Shown: positions 11,714-24,737, numbered from the stretch's first letter. The stretch is DNA of 64,000 bases from Cryptomeria japonica (GCF_030272615.1 NC_081415.1:604769644-604833643); one strand, 5' to 3'. Made by a program: numbers and translations. The notes: generated from the letters alone by a model not told the origin.

Positions 11714-12906
11714 TTGAATAACCAACATAAAACCTTCATTCGCCAAACTTCTTGATATACCATTATTGTCAAAACCCTATACTGATGCCGTATTGATGGT
11801 ACTCTCCTTCGATGTTTAGAGCAGGATGAGATAACAAAGGCCTTAGAAGAGGTACATGAAGGAATTTGTGGAACTCACGCAAGTGGTCCGTCACTAGCCA
11901 AGAAACTCCTGCGCACTGGATACTATTGGCCATCCATGGAAAAAGACTCCTACTACTTTGTCAGAAAGTGCAAGAAATGCCAAGTTCATGGAGACCTAAT
12001 ACATGCACTGGCACAAGAATTACAACCAATCACAACACCATGGCCTTTTTTTCAGTGGGGCCTTGACCTTGTGGTCCATCTTCATCCAACGGCCATAATT
12101 TCATTATTACTGCCACCGAATATTTCACAAAGTGGATTAAAGTTGTTCCACTTACCCAAGTTACCGGCAAGCAAATCGCCTCATTCATCCTCAATTACAT
12201 CATCTGCCGGTATGGTGTACCCATGTCCATCATCATAGATAACGGGTTTCCTTTCAAGAATCAAGATGTCGATGAACTTTGTGAGAAATTTCACATCCAC
12301 CACTGCTTTTCCACTCCCTATTACCCACAAGGCAATGGTCAGGCCGAAGCATCAAACATGAACATATTAAGAATCCTAAAGAAGACAATCAATGATGTCA
12401 GTAGTGATTGGCATGTTCAATTGAATCCAGCACTATGGGCATATCAAACTAGCATTCAAACCCCTATAGGCACAACTCCATACTCATTGGTCTATGGTGC
12501 CAAAGCTACTTTACCTATTGAAGTTGAGATACCATCACTACGAGTTTCCTTGCACAATCTCATCGATGATGAAGTATATAGAGTATCTTGTCTTTAGGAC
12601 TTAGAGCTACTTGATGAAAAGCAACAAGCTGCATACAATCACCTCAAAGCCTATCAGCAGTGCATGAGCAGAAGCTACAATCATTGAGTTAGGCCTCGTA
12701 CATTTGAGGTAGGTGATCTTGTTCTCTGAGAAAATCCTCATAACCAACCCAACTGAGAACTTCAAGGAAAGTTTGAATCAAATTGGTTGGGTCCATATGT
12801 TGTCAGTACTGTATTTGGGTTTGGGGCATATCAGTTGGCTACGTCAAAAGGAGAACCACTAGCAGATCCAATCAACAACATGCACCTCAAATGGTTTTAT
12901 ACCTAA
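11714..12906 (+). pseudogene. Tat integrase
   Basis: The N-terminal zinc-binding part (HEGICGTHASG, then CKKCQ) is at about 11855-11985. The core has the first Asp in WGLDLV (about 12060), the second in IIIDNGFPF (about 12235) and the Glu in NGQAEASN (about 12345), so the D,D,E triad is present. A frameshift near 12100 separates the zinc-binding part from the rest. Stops follow at 12596, about 12685, about 12730 and about 12755. The C-terminal part ends NWLGPYVV and HLKWFYT at about 12905. There is no chromodomain. Confidence 0.88.
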
Positions 12907-15321
12907 AAAGTTGTACAGAGCATCAAGCTCTTATATATACTAGCAAAAATACCAAAATCATCCAAAAACATGTCCTGAAGAGAATACAAAAACACCAAAA
13001 AGAGTAAAGAGAAAAATCATGCATCCAAACGGTGAACAACCACTCCGGTGGCACCTTGGGTAAGTACGATGGTGAAAACCTGGCAAACAAGTGCCACTCA
13101 TAAAAAGCTATGGCTCCATTATCTTTCAGACTTGTTGCAATCACTTCTACTTCATACATACATCCATCCATCCAAAACCATGGCTTGTTATAAATCTGCA
13201 ATCAAGAAAGTACTTCATGTGTCTTGCATCCTACTTTTTCATAGTCATGTCTAAACTGGGGGCAATGCCCTTAACCTATTGATGGAAGTGGATTCTACAT
13301 TGTCTTGTGATTCATTGGTTCTTCATTCAAAACCATCTCACAAAATACCAAAAACATTAAAAACAATCACCACACAAACCAAAAACATTCAAAACAATGA
13401 TCACAAACTCCAAAAACATCAGAAAACATCAAAAATCAAAACAAAAACATGGAAACACATTGTACATACTCATCCGGGCAGATACCAAACAAGCATTGAA
13501 AAATACTCACATGATGATCACTTCTCAAATTGATCAAACAATCAACATCAACAATCAAACTGTCTTCAACAAGGATAAATCCTTCCTTACCAAAACAAAG
13601 ACAAAATGACAATTTCTTTGACAAGAAAATTGTGTTAAGCTATCAAATACTTGGTTGATTTGTGGAGTGATTCATTCGTTTATATATATTAGGTTCCTAC
13701 AACATTGTTTGTGTGTCTTCTGCAGATTATTCCGATGAAGTTCTGGGGCATGTACTAATAGTGTCTACATGGGAAGTTCACTAAGCTACATGATCTTATG
13801 CAAAATGCAGTCATAGATCACTATGGCTTGCTAACTACAGTGTATACCTCGACCATATGAGCATGAACCATTACCAAGGATCCATATTCTTTATTCTTTA
13901 TGTATATATGGTTTTATTTGCATGAACAATGCTCCTTCTTTGGTTCCTCCTCATCCAATTTGGATAAAGGTTTTTGTCTCTTATTAAGGTATGAACTTGT
14001 CTCAGGATATGATCAGCTCAAGATCAAGGAGGATGATCCAAGTCATGCATGAACGAAGATGATCCTTGTCTGTTCCACAAGCAATACTCTGGTCAACTTG
14101 ACCCATTATATCAAGTTGTTTGTATTAACTTGCTATATCAAAATCCATGAAAGGAATACTTAGGTCATCTTGATTCATTATGTCAAGTTGCTTGTATTTT
14201 CATACAATATTTTAAAGCTCAATGATGAAAATAGAGCACTATGGATTGTCATTCCATCTCATCTGTATATATTGCATTTCATTGCATTCCATCCATCCAT
14301 GCATTCATAAATAGATGCATATCATGCATACATAGTAATGACAGTGCATGCTCTATTTTCCTCTTCTTCCATAGGCACGAGTCATAGGTCCTCTATTTCT
14401 TCTATCTAACATCTAACCCCCCTCACCCTCCCCATCTCGATAATCAACATCACATACCCTTCATAGTTTCCCATCAACCCAATCATGCTACGTTCATCAC
14501 CATCCATCTCTAAAATAAGGGACTATGTTTCCCATCCTCAGTCATCTACACAATCAAGCAAGTTACTCTATCTACACAGGTACATCGACACACACACACC
14601 TAGACTATCAATAGATACTCTGATCAAATATCTTTGGGTCTCAACAGGTAATTGATCATGGTAATCCTAGACTACATCAGGCATTTATCATAATGACCTA
14701 GTCTCAACAGGGCTGCTATAATTAACCACAACCATCCATCACCCGCACACACTATCAATTAATCAACCAATCAAACACAATCTAATGGACAATTACATCA
14801 ATTGTCTAAGTCTCAACGAGTATTTTTTCTTCATATACCTTAACTTCTTTGGGAAATTGCATCAATTGTCTAAGTCTCATCAGGTCACTTTGATTCACTT
14901 ACTTAGACTTTATCTTGTCCAAGCAAACAACTGGCATCAACTATCATGCTTTGACTCACCCAAGGCAATTAAACCAATTGCACCAGATTGTTCAACCAAT
15001 TTTGATCAATTATATAGCATCACTCGAAAGCACAACCACCACATTTTCACTGTATCTCCTGCATGACCTCAGGGTAGTCGTTGGCTTGATGTTTCTCCAT
15101 TTTATCTCTGATTTCTTTTATTTTTCACCTACGTTGCTAACTTCTTCTCTTCTATCACCTTGCCAATTTTAATTCTTTTTCGAGAGATCACTCGATTTTT
15201 TCAAAAAAATTTGGCCCATCTCTCGAGGGGCCATACCACCTATTAAATTTACATTTTATGGGGCATTTCTTCACACCTACTTCTCTTTCTTTGAAACGAC
15301 GTGATAAACTGCACTGTCTCA
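12907..15321 (+). other. Tat 3' untranslated region
   Basis: About 2.4 kb between integrase and the polypurine tract. It is rich in CATTCAT/CATCCATC-type repeats around 14270-14340 and in A-rich runs around 13330-13450. Frames on either strand are short and show no domain. A long 3' region is common in Tat elements. Confidence 0.7.
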
Positions 15322-15333
15322 AAGAGGGGCAAA
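15322..15333 (+). promoter_or_regulatory. Polypurine tract of the Tat element
   Basis: AAGAGGGGCAAA directly precedes the TG of the 3' LTR. It is the expected start site for plus-strand DNA synthesis. Confidence 0.85.
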
Positions 15334-16745
15334 TGTAGTCACATAAATCTGTCCAGTTTAATTAAATGAATATTTCCTATTTATTCGATTAAAAATCCAC
15401 TAGCCATCAGTTAATTAAATTAATATTTAATTAATTCATCTTCAAATATTCTCCTATTAATTAAATAAATTATTCAATTTATTTTAATTAATTCATTAAA
15501 CCAAATTCACAAATCAATTAAATGAATAAATCACATTTATTTCATTTAATCTCATATTCTTCTTTTAAATAAATTAAATCAAACATTTATTTAAATGATT
15601 TATCCCCCCACTTGCATTTTCCTACAAATGCAACTTGCACACATTTCTTGAAATAAATAAATTTTTATTTTAATAAAATCCTATTTTCCCTCACACACCA
15701 AACCCACTTGCTATCCTAAACCCCCTTCTAGATTCTTCTAACTCCTTCCTAATTGGCCTTATCCATTCCCTAATTATTGTCACATTCCTAAGCAACTTGG
15801 AGTCACTTCTCAAAGACTTCAAAGTCTTTGAAAAGCATTTAATGCTTTGTGTGTTCAACAATTTAACCTCCAAAGTCTTCCAAAACCACTAATGGCTCTT
15901 ACTTGACCATTAATGGCTCTTACATAACCATTTATGGTTATTTCAACTTGCACTCATGTGTCTCCTCAAGAATTTATTGCTTTGACCATGTTTATCCCTT
16001 TTGCCTTTGCACAAGAGTTTATCCATTGGACAAAAGCTTTATTCTTTGAATAAAGAGTTTATTCATTCAACTAACCTTGACCTTATCTCCTAGGTCATGT
16101 CAAGCATTTAATGCTTATTCCCTCTCCTCTCAACCTATCTCACATTGACACTTGTCATCCTGAGATTGGGTTGAAAGCCCTCACATGGATCGCAAATCAT
16201 TCAATCCCGACCCTTGTTGAGATTACTCAATCTCAACCATCCATTGCTCCATTTTTCCTATAAATAGAGCCCATTTCTTCATAATCCAAATCCTGAAAAC
16301 TTGTATGCATTTAGGCTATAGTGAATTTTAGAGAGCATTTTAGCATAATCAACTCATATATTGTCATTTGGTTAAAATAAATCATTTTAGTATCAATAGC
16401 ATAGTATTAGCTTTTTATTAACATTTAGAGAAAATACTTCAATCTCAAACCTCCATAAGCATCCATAGTGCAAAAAGCTGCTAAGAGCTACACTAGTTCG
16501 GAACTTGGAGAGGAGAGGAACAAAGGAAAAGGAGCCAAGAGTATGGTAGAAGGGATTTGGAGATGTCTTCTTGCATTTACATTCGTAGTTAAATGTTTTA
16601 CTTTATTCTTGGTGTCTCTTTTGATATGCCTGCTTAGGTTGATCTTTGGTTGAATAACACTAACCTTAACACTTGTTTCTTGTTGTTTGTGTGTTATACT
16701 ACCATAGGTTTTTGATCTAAACCTTGCCCATTTTGCAAAGCATCA
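15334..16745 (+). repeat. Tat element 3' LTR
   Basis: Same length (1,412 bp) and ends (TGTAGTC, GCATCA) as the 5' LTR, with scattered differences; small indels cancel out. The TATA box is at 16259-16267. Confidence 0.95.
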
Positions 16746-16750
16746 CTTTT
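16746..16750. repeat. Target-site duplication CTTTT, right copy
   Basis: Follows the 3' LTR directly and matches 1516-1520. Confidence 0.95.
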
Positions 16751-17760
16751 GAAACTAGCTCTAACTTGTTTTACAAATTGACATTCCTTACATATTGTAT
16801 TCTGAGCTTTGACAATTTTAGGTAGATCTCTGACTACCTTAGTAGTACTGATCTTTACCATGCAATAAAAGTTTACATGACAGAGTCTCTTATGCCATAA
16901 CCAACTTTCATCTATATGTGCAATCAAGCATATCTTTTCACTATTTTTCAAATGAAAGATATTACCTCTAGTTTGATTATCGGTTGCAATTTTCAAACCA
17001 GTTCTATTTATGATTTTGTATTTTCCATTTTCAAATTGTAACTGAAATCCTTTCTCAACTAATTTACCAACACTTAAAAGATTATGCTTTAATCCTTCAA
17101 CATAGTAAACATTGTCAGTGTTATGCTTACCATCAAGAGATATTGTATCCTTACCTTTGATTGAACAGGCTTTGTCATCTCTAAATCTTACTAAACCTCC
17201 ATTGTATTCTTGAAATTTCAAGAATTTACCTTTGTCTCCTATCATATGATGTGAGCATCCTGAGTCAATGATCCATTCATCCTTTACTTCAACTTTAGCT
17301 ACTAGGGCTTGTTCTATTGGTTGAACAGTAGGTGCCAATTGATCTTCTGTTATAGCAACAAAAACCCATCCATTGTCTATTGGATCCTCATCAGAATCAT
17401 TAGTCACACCTTCATCAGCAATGTAACAAGATTTGTCTTTGTTCTTCTTAAATCTGTATCTCTGATATTCAGGATTAGGCTTGTATGTGCTTCTAGCTTC
17501 TTCTCTTAGTCTAGCATGTCTATCAGGGCATCTCGAAGCCATATGACCAATCTTATTGTAGTTAAAACATTTAAAGGGTGCTTTACCTTCATACTTACTT
17601 TCAATTGGACCTTTAGGCATTTTCCTTGCAAATAGTGCTTCAAGTTCTTCAAGTTCTTCATTTTCTTTCCTTCTTTCTTCAAGTTCTCTTGCATAAAATG
17701 CTTTCCAATCAGATTTGTCAAATGATGGAGCAGATGATGTTGATGCTTTAAAGGCTAAAC
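16751..17760 (-). pseudogene. Copia Z gag end, protease and GAG-pre-integrase
   Basis: Read leftwards, this shows the Gag nucleocapsid knuckle (CFNYNKIGHMASRC at about 17530-17570, where the second Cys is replaced by Tyr), then the protease active site WIIDSGCSHHM at about 17243-17275 with D-S-G intact. The GAG-pre-integrase region WLWHKRLCHVNF and C-K-E-C follow, that is the integrase HHCC zinc-binding part. It is open without a stop up to the Tat insertion and stays in frame with 549-1515. On the right it ends near 17760, where recognisable Gag stops; the Gag N-terminus, primer-binding site and 5' LTR of Z are missing. Confidence 0.9.
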
Positions 17761-17889
17761 CGATTGAAAAGCATAGGATTACATGTCGGTCCAATAGGAT
17801 TACATTACAATTTCCTAGGTTTAATGCATCTAGACATATTCTGTAACACGACACAAAAAGCACTGTTAAAGTGTCAACACCATCAAACA
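17761..17889. other. Junction filler between two oppositely oriented Copia remnants
   Basis: About 130 bases that match neither the Z gag nor the C reverse transcriptase. It holds a short internal repeat (AGGATTACA twice, about 25 bases apart). It looks like a deletion or end-joining scar, with both flanking elements truncated at it. Confidence 0.5.
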
Positions 17890-19171
17890 ATCTGTAGTTA
17901 AGATTGAAGTTGTGAGATTATTTCTTACTTATGCTGCCCATAAGAAATACAAGGTTTATCAGATGGATGTTAAATTCTCATTTTTTGAATGTACATCTTG
18001 AAGAGGAATTTATATTGAGAAACTTGATGGTTTTTCACTTTTAGATGATAAAAACATTGTTTCCAGGTTAAGGAAAGGGTTATATGGATTGAAACAATCC
18101 CCTAGAGCTTTGTATGCCAGATTGGAGAAATATATTTTGAAGCTTGGTTTCACTAAAGGTAATGCTAACAATAACTTATATTATAAGATCATTGATGATG
18201 AAATTGATTTTTGAACTATGTGTTGATGATATCTTTTTTGGAGGTGAGGATAAATTATGTATGGAATTCTCTAAAAATATGAAGAATGAATTTGAGATGT
18301 CTATGATTGGGGAGATGAATGTTTTCTTAGGTTTGTAGATTACTCATAACGATAAAGGTATTTTCATCTATCAAACTAAGTATTCTAGAGAGTTGTTGAA
18401 GAAATTTGGAATGGAAAATTCTAAACCAGTTGGTACCCCTATGGTTACATGTGAGAAATTGACAAAGAAAAATATATCAACTCTAGTAAATCCTACAAGG
18501 TAGAAATCTATGATTAGAGGTTTGTTATATCTGACTTAGAATAGATCAGATATAATGAATGTTGTTTGTATTGTATCAAGATATCAGAGTGATCCTAGAG
18601 ATAATCATGAGAGTGCGTTGAAAAGGATTTTGATGTATTTTCAAGAAATAACTAAGTATGGTTTGTGGTATCATAAAGATGATGACTTTACCCTATATGC
18701 ATATATAGATGCTAATTGGGTTGGAGATGTTGATGACTAGAAGAGCACATCCAATGGAGCTTTCTTTCTTGGAAAGAAACTTGTTTCATAGATCAACAAT
18801 AAACAATCATGTATTTCTTTATCTACTATTGAATCTGAGTATGTTGCTGCTACTACTAACTATACACAATTTTTATGGATGAAGAAAATGTTGAAGGATA
18901 TAAGGGCTGATTGCAATGAACTTGTATCTATTCACTGTGATAACTCTACTTCTATTGATTTATCAAAGAATCTGGTATTTAATTATAAGACTAAGAACAT
19001 TTATATAAAGTATAATTTTCTAAAGGAGAAGGTGGAAGCAAATGAAGTCAAAATGGTTTATGTGAACATTAAAGAGCACATTGCAGATATCTTCACTAAA
19101 CCTTTGTCTAAGGAATCATTTCAGTACTTCAAAGATAGATTGGGAGTTTTTGCCTCTCTGGTAGAGACTTG
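17890..19171 (+). pseudogene. Copia C reverse transcriptase and RNase H (5'-truncated)
   Basis: It starts inside RT at the block VVRLFLTYAAHKKYKVYQMDV, so RT N-terminus, integrase, protease and gag are absent. GLKQSPRALYARL, VDDIFFGG (about 18220), RNase H blocks (YIDANWVGD at about 18705, ISLSTIESEYVAAT at about 18815) and the Copia end ADIFTKPLSKESF (about 19085) follow. Stops are frequent (e.g. 18213, 18336, 18503, 18537, 18738, 18789) and a frameshift lies near 18200. The 97-codon end piece (18879-19172) is similar to that of element B at 25092-25388, supporting one family. Confidence 0.9.
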
Positions 19172-19538
19172 AGTGATGTTGATTGGCATAATTCATGTAT
19201 GCATTTATGAGTGCTATCATTCATTTTGGATTGATGTGTTGATGCTACTACTCAGGGGGAGTAGTCAACTGTGTGGTTCAGAGATTTTATGATTTTTCTT
19301 TGATGTTTATGTCATATTTCTAGCATTGATGTCAAACGGCGAGAAATATATGTGAAAAACAAAACTTTACAATGATATTATTCTCACTGGGAGTTTGGTT
19401 TTTGGCTTAGAACTTCATTGTCATATCATCTTGGAGAGTTTGTTGGATGTCTTCCATTGGGGGAGGCTTGTTTGGCATTTTCTTGGTAGTTGGATGTTTT
19501 TCTCATCTAGTGTTGCCATTATTGCCAAAGGGGGAGAT
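19172..19538 (+). other. Copia C 3' untranslated region and polypurine tract
   Basis: Noncoding bases between the RNase H stop and the LTR. The polypurine tract CCAAAGGGGGAGAT is at 19525-19538, directly before the LTR; a second G-rich run (GGGGGAG) near 19256 may be an auxiliary tract. Confidence 0.75.
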
Positions 19539-20755
19539 TGTTGGCAATTTGGAGGAATTGATTATGTGTTGCATTGATATTTTTTCATTGATGTCAACAC
19601 TAGTTGTTTCTATCTACTGGCTTCTGGTAGAGTGGTTGGATTATGATATTTATCTAGAGACCATCTCCAGTATTCTCTAATTTGGTTTGACTTGTGGTAT
19701 TGTCTTGAATTGGTTATTCATGTGTTCCTAATGTGTGTCACATTCATTTGGTTTAGGATTTGATGATCTTGATGCTATCATTTGTTCTAGCAAGCCTTTT
19801 GGTCACCGGTAAGGGTTTTACCTACAATGCTTTGATGAAGATCTTTTGATGAATCTGATAAGTGAAGTTGGTGCAGCTTCTAGAAGGTTATCAAGATGCT
19901 CATGGTTATCTTGTTCATGGTGTTTCATTTGGCTTATGATGACCTATTTTAGGTCCAGTGGTCATTCTACTAGGTTATGGACCGGTTTGTGTAACATATT
20001 GTTTGATGATCCTGATGCGTCACAGTTTGGATTTATTATTTGGATTATGTTGTTTCAGTCTTAGGCTAACTTGGTTTATCATTGGTATGTGGGATCATGT
20101 AATAGATCTATTGTATTATCTTATAGGTGGCCAACCTAATTGTTTAGGTCCAGGGTTGTATAAATATGATGTAAGATATCTTTGTAGATCATGGGTTTGT
20201 GGGATATAGGATTATCTGTGTGCGAATAATATTGTAATCATATGCAGAGGTTTTGGTCAATCATAGGTGATCGAATTGGGTTTCTCAAAGAGTTTTAAGA
20301 CCTCCGCAGAGATTAACCGAAACTATACTCAGGCATAGGAGATGCTATTCTTGCAGTTCACTCATCTTTCCAGATTGTAGTATGGATTTCTTTGTAGTCA
20401 GTGAGGCTCCTTTTGTAATGAGTAGTATCTTCTAGGTAGTCTGCCTTCCTGCATATGCAAGCCCCTATTACTGTAATCACATACCTATTGTAGAAGTATT
20501 ATCTAACTGTGGGTAGGCTTCTAACTGTGGTATTTCCATTTACTGGGTTTTCTACATACAAATCTTGGTGTTATGTGTTATGGATGTTTGGTTAATTATT
20601 CTAAAATTTATGTTTATGCTTAATTGTTACATCTACTATTCTGGTATTTGGTTTATGAATTCCTGTAGAAGGTTTTTTGAGCTTAAAGTTTTATAATCTA
20701 TTGACAATTATTTCAACCCCCTCCCCCTCTCAATTGTCCACTTGTTATCCTAACA
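19539..20755 (+). repeat. Copia C 3' LTR
   Basis: Begins TGTTGGCAAT after the polypurine tract and ends CCTAACA, about 1.2 kb. It is the same family as the inverted LTR at 23532-24737: both share phrases such as TATGTGTTGCATT and AGAGTGGTTGGATTATGATA. No 5' LTR partner is present. Confidence 0.88.
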
Positions 20756-21559
20756 GGCATCATCCCAATAGGCTATGGAGAAATGCAAAGATGCCAGAAT
20801 ACAAACATTTTTACAAATGATTGAAAGTGATAAGACCCAGCTAGACAAAGAACTTAAATTTATTGATGTGGCCTTACAGGAAGATGGTAAGATCTAGAAG
20901 TCTTGTCTAATTTTAACAAATTTTACTACTCAATTAGAAAAGTAGATAGATACTTACAGAAGGCAGTTAGTCCATATCTCGCAGGCATATGATCCAATAG
21001 TAAACTTGACCAAAAATGTTGAAGGTCAAGTTTTGACTCTTATGGGACAGATTGGCAATTTGGAGAAGGATAGGTGAACTCCAGAACCTAGTTGGTCCCT
21101 AGTTAGACACCTTGGTGTGCCAGAAGATGGAATATTTTCAAAATATAACTAAGGAGATACTAATTGAGTTGCATGCAATATAATTCCATGCTTATGTTCT
21201 AAACAGTTTTGTCTCAATTTTGAAAAAAATTGCGAGAGGTTGGAATACCTATTTTGGATTTCTTAAGTCCACATATGAAGATGAACTCAAGTATGTATAA
21301 ATCTAGTCATCTGGTGTCCATACATTTACAGGGTATTTTTTAATCCACATCCTATCTTTGGCATTGTTATCAAAGTGGGAGAGATAAGGTGAAAAATGTA
21401 CAGTGTGAATGGAGTGTACAAATTTTTGTAGGTTTTTGGATTTTTGATTTAAGGGGTAGACTTAGAATTCTTTCATTCTTGATCCGATGTACAGGTTTCA
21501 TAGGTTTCAACACTTAACCATTTTCCATAGGTGTTGCCATCAATGGAAAAGGGGGAGAT
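20756..21559 (+). pseudogene. Element D 3' internal end, coiled-coil-like remnant
   Basis: A decayed plus-strand frame from the ATG at 20775 encodes a short Lys/Glu/Gln-rich helical segment, with stops near 20896 and 20940. No RNase H or other pol domain is visible before the polypurine tract at 21547-21559 (AAAAGGGGGAGAT). An intact Copia would end in RNase H here, so D may be non-autonomous, like element F, whose 3' end also carries a coiled-coil-like frame. The 5' side is cut by element C. Confidence 0.55.
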
Positions 21560-22499
21560 TGTTGTCAATTGAAACTCATATGGTGATTTTTTATGCTTGA
21601 TTTCTGGTTTAGGATTGTCATTGATGGAAACTCCTCTCGGAGATTTGATCCAATGGTCATAACTATTCTTATCTGGAAGCGAGTGTTAATCGATAGCCAG
21701 TTAACTGGTAAATTAGGATTATTCCACTGTGGTTTTGGTCTAGAAAGATTTTTGGTGATTGTAGTGATTGCGGTGACTAATTTCGAGGTGAAAATGATGA
21801 GGCCAATATTGGTGAATCATTTTGAAAATTGTTTTGGTCCAGTGATATGCTTTGTTAGAGATTGAAGCCGACTTGGAGGAGATTATTTTTCAAATGACCA
21901 GATATATAAGATTGAATTGGTGATTGGTTTTTAGTATTATTACTATTGTGGTGATCCATTTTGGTGTGATTGAGTGCAATTTCACATGCACATTTGACTC
22001 CCAATTGATCCAATTGCTAACTGAGACAAAAACAGAGCATATTGCAAAGCAAGTACAGTCAGAGATCTTGTGCTTAAATCGAAACTCATTCTTGCATTGT
22101 TAGATGCTATTTCAAAGTTCTTTAATTGTATTTCATCATTGTAATTAAATTGTAAGTCACTGAGACTTCCCTAAAGGTTGTGGCCTTCTAGGTCATTGTA
22201 ATTTAGTAGTGAGCTCTAGGGAGTGATCTTGAATGCTAGTGTATTCCTCATCTATGTAATATTTATGTACTCCTAGTCATAGTATATGAATATTGTGAGT
22301 TCTAGCCCCACTGTGGTTTTTACCTTTCTGGGTTTCCACATTAAAATTCTGGTGTTATGGATCTGTGGTTTATTTATTGCTTTCTTATATTCTTTAAGGT
22401 TATACATTTCTAGCTAGTGGATAAAGAATAAGTTTTTGAGTTTGATCTCTGACAGAACACTGATTCACCCCCCCCTCTTAGTGTTCCTTGATTCTAACA
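21560..22499 (+). repeat. Element D 3' LTR
   Basis: Begins TGTTGTCAATTG after a polypurine tract and ends TTCTAACA, 940 bp. The end shows the common Copia pattern of a C-run (CACCCCCCCC) then CTTAGTG before the CA. No partner LTR is in the window. Confidence 0.82.
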
Positions 22500-23531
22500 C
22501 TTCATTCACCTTTTTTCTATAGACCAATTTGGTTCCAATAACAATTTGTCAACTGGCCTAGGTACAAGCTCCCATGTTTTGTTCTTTTTAATCTAATGGA
22601 GTTCTTCTTCCATTGCCTTCACCCACTTCTCATTCTTGCTGACTTCATTGTAGTTCTTTTGTTCCACTTTAGTCAAGAGGCCAAAATTTACTTGTTTATT
22701 ATTTACAATATGTCTTCTTCTTGTTTGTACACCTCCATCCTTGTTGCCTATGATTTAATCTTTAGGAAGATACTTTTGCAAATACTTGTTGGGTAGTTTT
22801 TTAGTGACTTCTTCTTCATTTTCAAATTCTTCTTCATCTTCTGCATATGGTTCTTCAATTTGATTTATTATATTTTGCCTTCCTTTATGTAAATATTCAT
22901 CTACCCTTACATTCACACTTTCAACCACTTTCTTTAGCCTTTTGTTCAAACACTTGTAGGCCTAGTTGTGAGTAGAGTAGCCCAAGAAGATTCCTTCATC
23001 ACATCTTGATTCAAAGCTACTAAGTCCATCTGCATCTCTTTTGATGAAGCATTTACTTCAAAACACTTTGACGTACTTGAATGATGGTTTTCTATCATAC
23101 CATAGCTCATAAGGAGTCATCTTGTTGTTTACTCTTAGATAAACTCTATTTAATGTGTATACAACAATATGGATTGCTTTCTTTCAAAATACATTAGGAA
23201 GATTAGACTCACTCAACATTGTTCTAGCCATTTATTTGATTGTCCTATTCTTCGTTTCCACAAGACCATTTTCTTGTAGTGTCTTAGGAGTAGAATAGTG
23301 TCTTCTTATTCATGTATTTAACAATAGTCCTCAAACTCATTGGATGTGAACTCACCTCCACGGTCCGATCTCAAATATTTTGGCTTATAACCACTTTCTT
23401 TTTCAACCAATCTTCTAAAATTTTTGAATCTCTCAAATGGTTGTGACTTGTCTTGCAAGAAGGTGACCCATGTCATCCTTAAGAAATCATCTATGAGGAG
23501 AATAAAGTAATTCTCTCCATTGAGATCTGGT
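22500..23531 (-). pseudogene. Copia A integrase and start of reverse transcriptase
   Basis: Read leftwards from 23531: integrase core (MTWVTFLQDKSQPFERFK, YLRSDRGGEFTSNEF with the second catalytic Asp), then the integrase C-terminal and acidic linker (EEDEEEFEN-like stretch at about 22800-22860), then the RT start (WVKAMEEEL, TWELVPRP) near 22520-22620. Stops and frameshifts are common after the second Asp. On the right the core is cut by the LTR of element B; on the left it meets the LTR of element D. The rest of A is not in the window. Confidence 0.85.
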
Positions 23532-24737
23532 TTTTAGACAACTCAGAGAACCGGTAAACAACTTAGAAGGGGGGTTCTCAGTTGTTTACATATTATATAA
23601 CTTTAAGCATTAAAACCTTATTACCATAATACATAAACCAAATACTAGAATAACAAATATAACAGTTAAGCACAAATATAATCCAGAGAACATTTACCAC
23701 CCATCAACATAAGATAACACCAAGATTTGTACGTGGAAAACCGAGTAAGGGGAAAAACCATGGTGGGAAGCCTACCCATAATCAAATAATAATTCTATAG
23801 TAAATATGTGATTACATAAAGAGGGGCCTATACATGTAGGAGGGCCAACAACTTAGAGTGCACTGTTCATCACAAAAGGAGCCTCACTAACTACAATCCA
23901 GAAAGAAGAATGAACTGCAAGAATAGCATCTCCTATTCCTGAATATAGTTGCGATTAAGCTTAGTACCAAAGGTCTTAAACCTCTTTCACCAACCGAATT
24001 AGATCACCTATGATCAACCAAAACCTTTGCATATGATTACAACTTTATTTGCACATAGATAAACCTATATCCCAAAAACCCACTATCTACAAAGAGATAT
24101 TACATTATATTTATACCAACCTGGGACCTAAACAATTAGGGTGGCGAGCTAAAATATAATACAATAAATTCATAACATAAACTGACAATCCAATGACCAA
24201 CCAAACAGGCCTAAGACCAAACCAACATAATCCAATCAATATATCCAACTAGAAATGCATTGGGATCATCCACCAACAAATTACATAAACTAGTCCATAG
24301 CCGAATAAGATAGCATTAGGTCTGGACCCAAATTCAACACCACTGATCAACATGAACACAAACAAGATAACCACCAGCATCCTCAAAGCCATTTGGAAGT
24401 TGTGCCAACACCACTTATCACATGCATCAAAAGATCTTCAGCAAAGGTATGTCAGTAGAACCCTTACCAATGACCAAAAGGCTTACTAGAACAAATGTTG
24501 GCTCCTGAGTCAGTAAATCCCAAACCAATTGATCATGATACACATTAGAATAGCATAAATGATAGATCTAAACCAATTCCATAAACTGAAGCATACCAAA
24601 GCATACCAAATCAATATCATAATCCAACCACTCTACTGGAACCTACCAAAAACTGGTAAATGACCAAAATAGTCGGTTGTACCATCAATGACAAAAAATA
24701 AATGCAACACATAACTAATTCCTCTATTATTCCAACA
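23532..24737 (-). repeat. Copia B 3' LTR (inverted)
   Basis: On the minus strand it begins TGTTGGAATAAT at 24737 and ends near 23532, where the terminal dinucleotide has decayed. It is about 1.2 kb and of the same family as 19539-20755 but in the opposite direction. It interrupts the integrase of Copia A. Confidence 0.86.

Larger units (their letters stand above)
1521..16745 (+). mobile_element. Tat-lineage Ty3/gypsy retrotransposon, complete but decayed (15.2 kb)
   Basis: The element has two 1,412-bp LTRs, a primer-binding site two bases after the 5' LTR, a 2.7-kb leader, gag, protease, a G-patch, a long linker, RT with RNase H, a second archaeal-type RNase H, integrase, a 2.4-kb 3' untranslated region and a polypurine tract. 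The order RT, RNase H, second RNase H, integrase is the mark of the plant Tat lineage (Ogre/Retand relatives). Gag is in one frame and protease-RT in another; several stops and frameshifts break every domain. It was inserted in the opposite direction into Copia Z. Confidence 0.95.

Noticed and set aside
12923-13624. Minus-strand frames in the Tat 3' region
   Set aside because: Short, no motif, opposite to sense; shadows of A-rich sequence.
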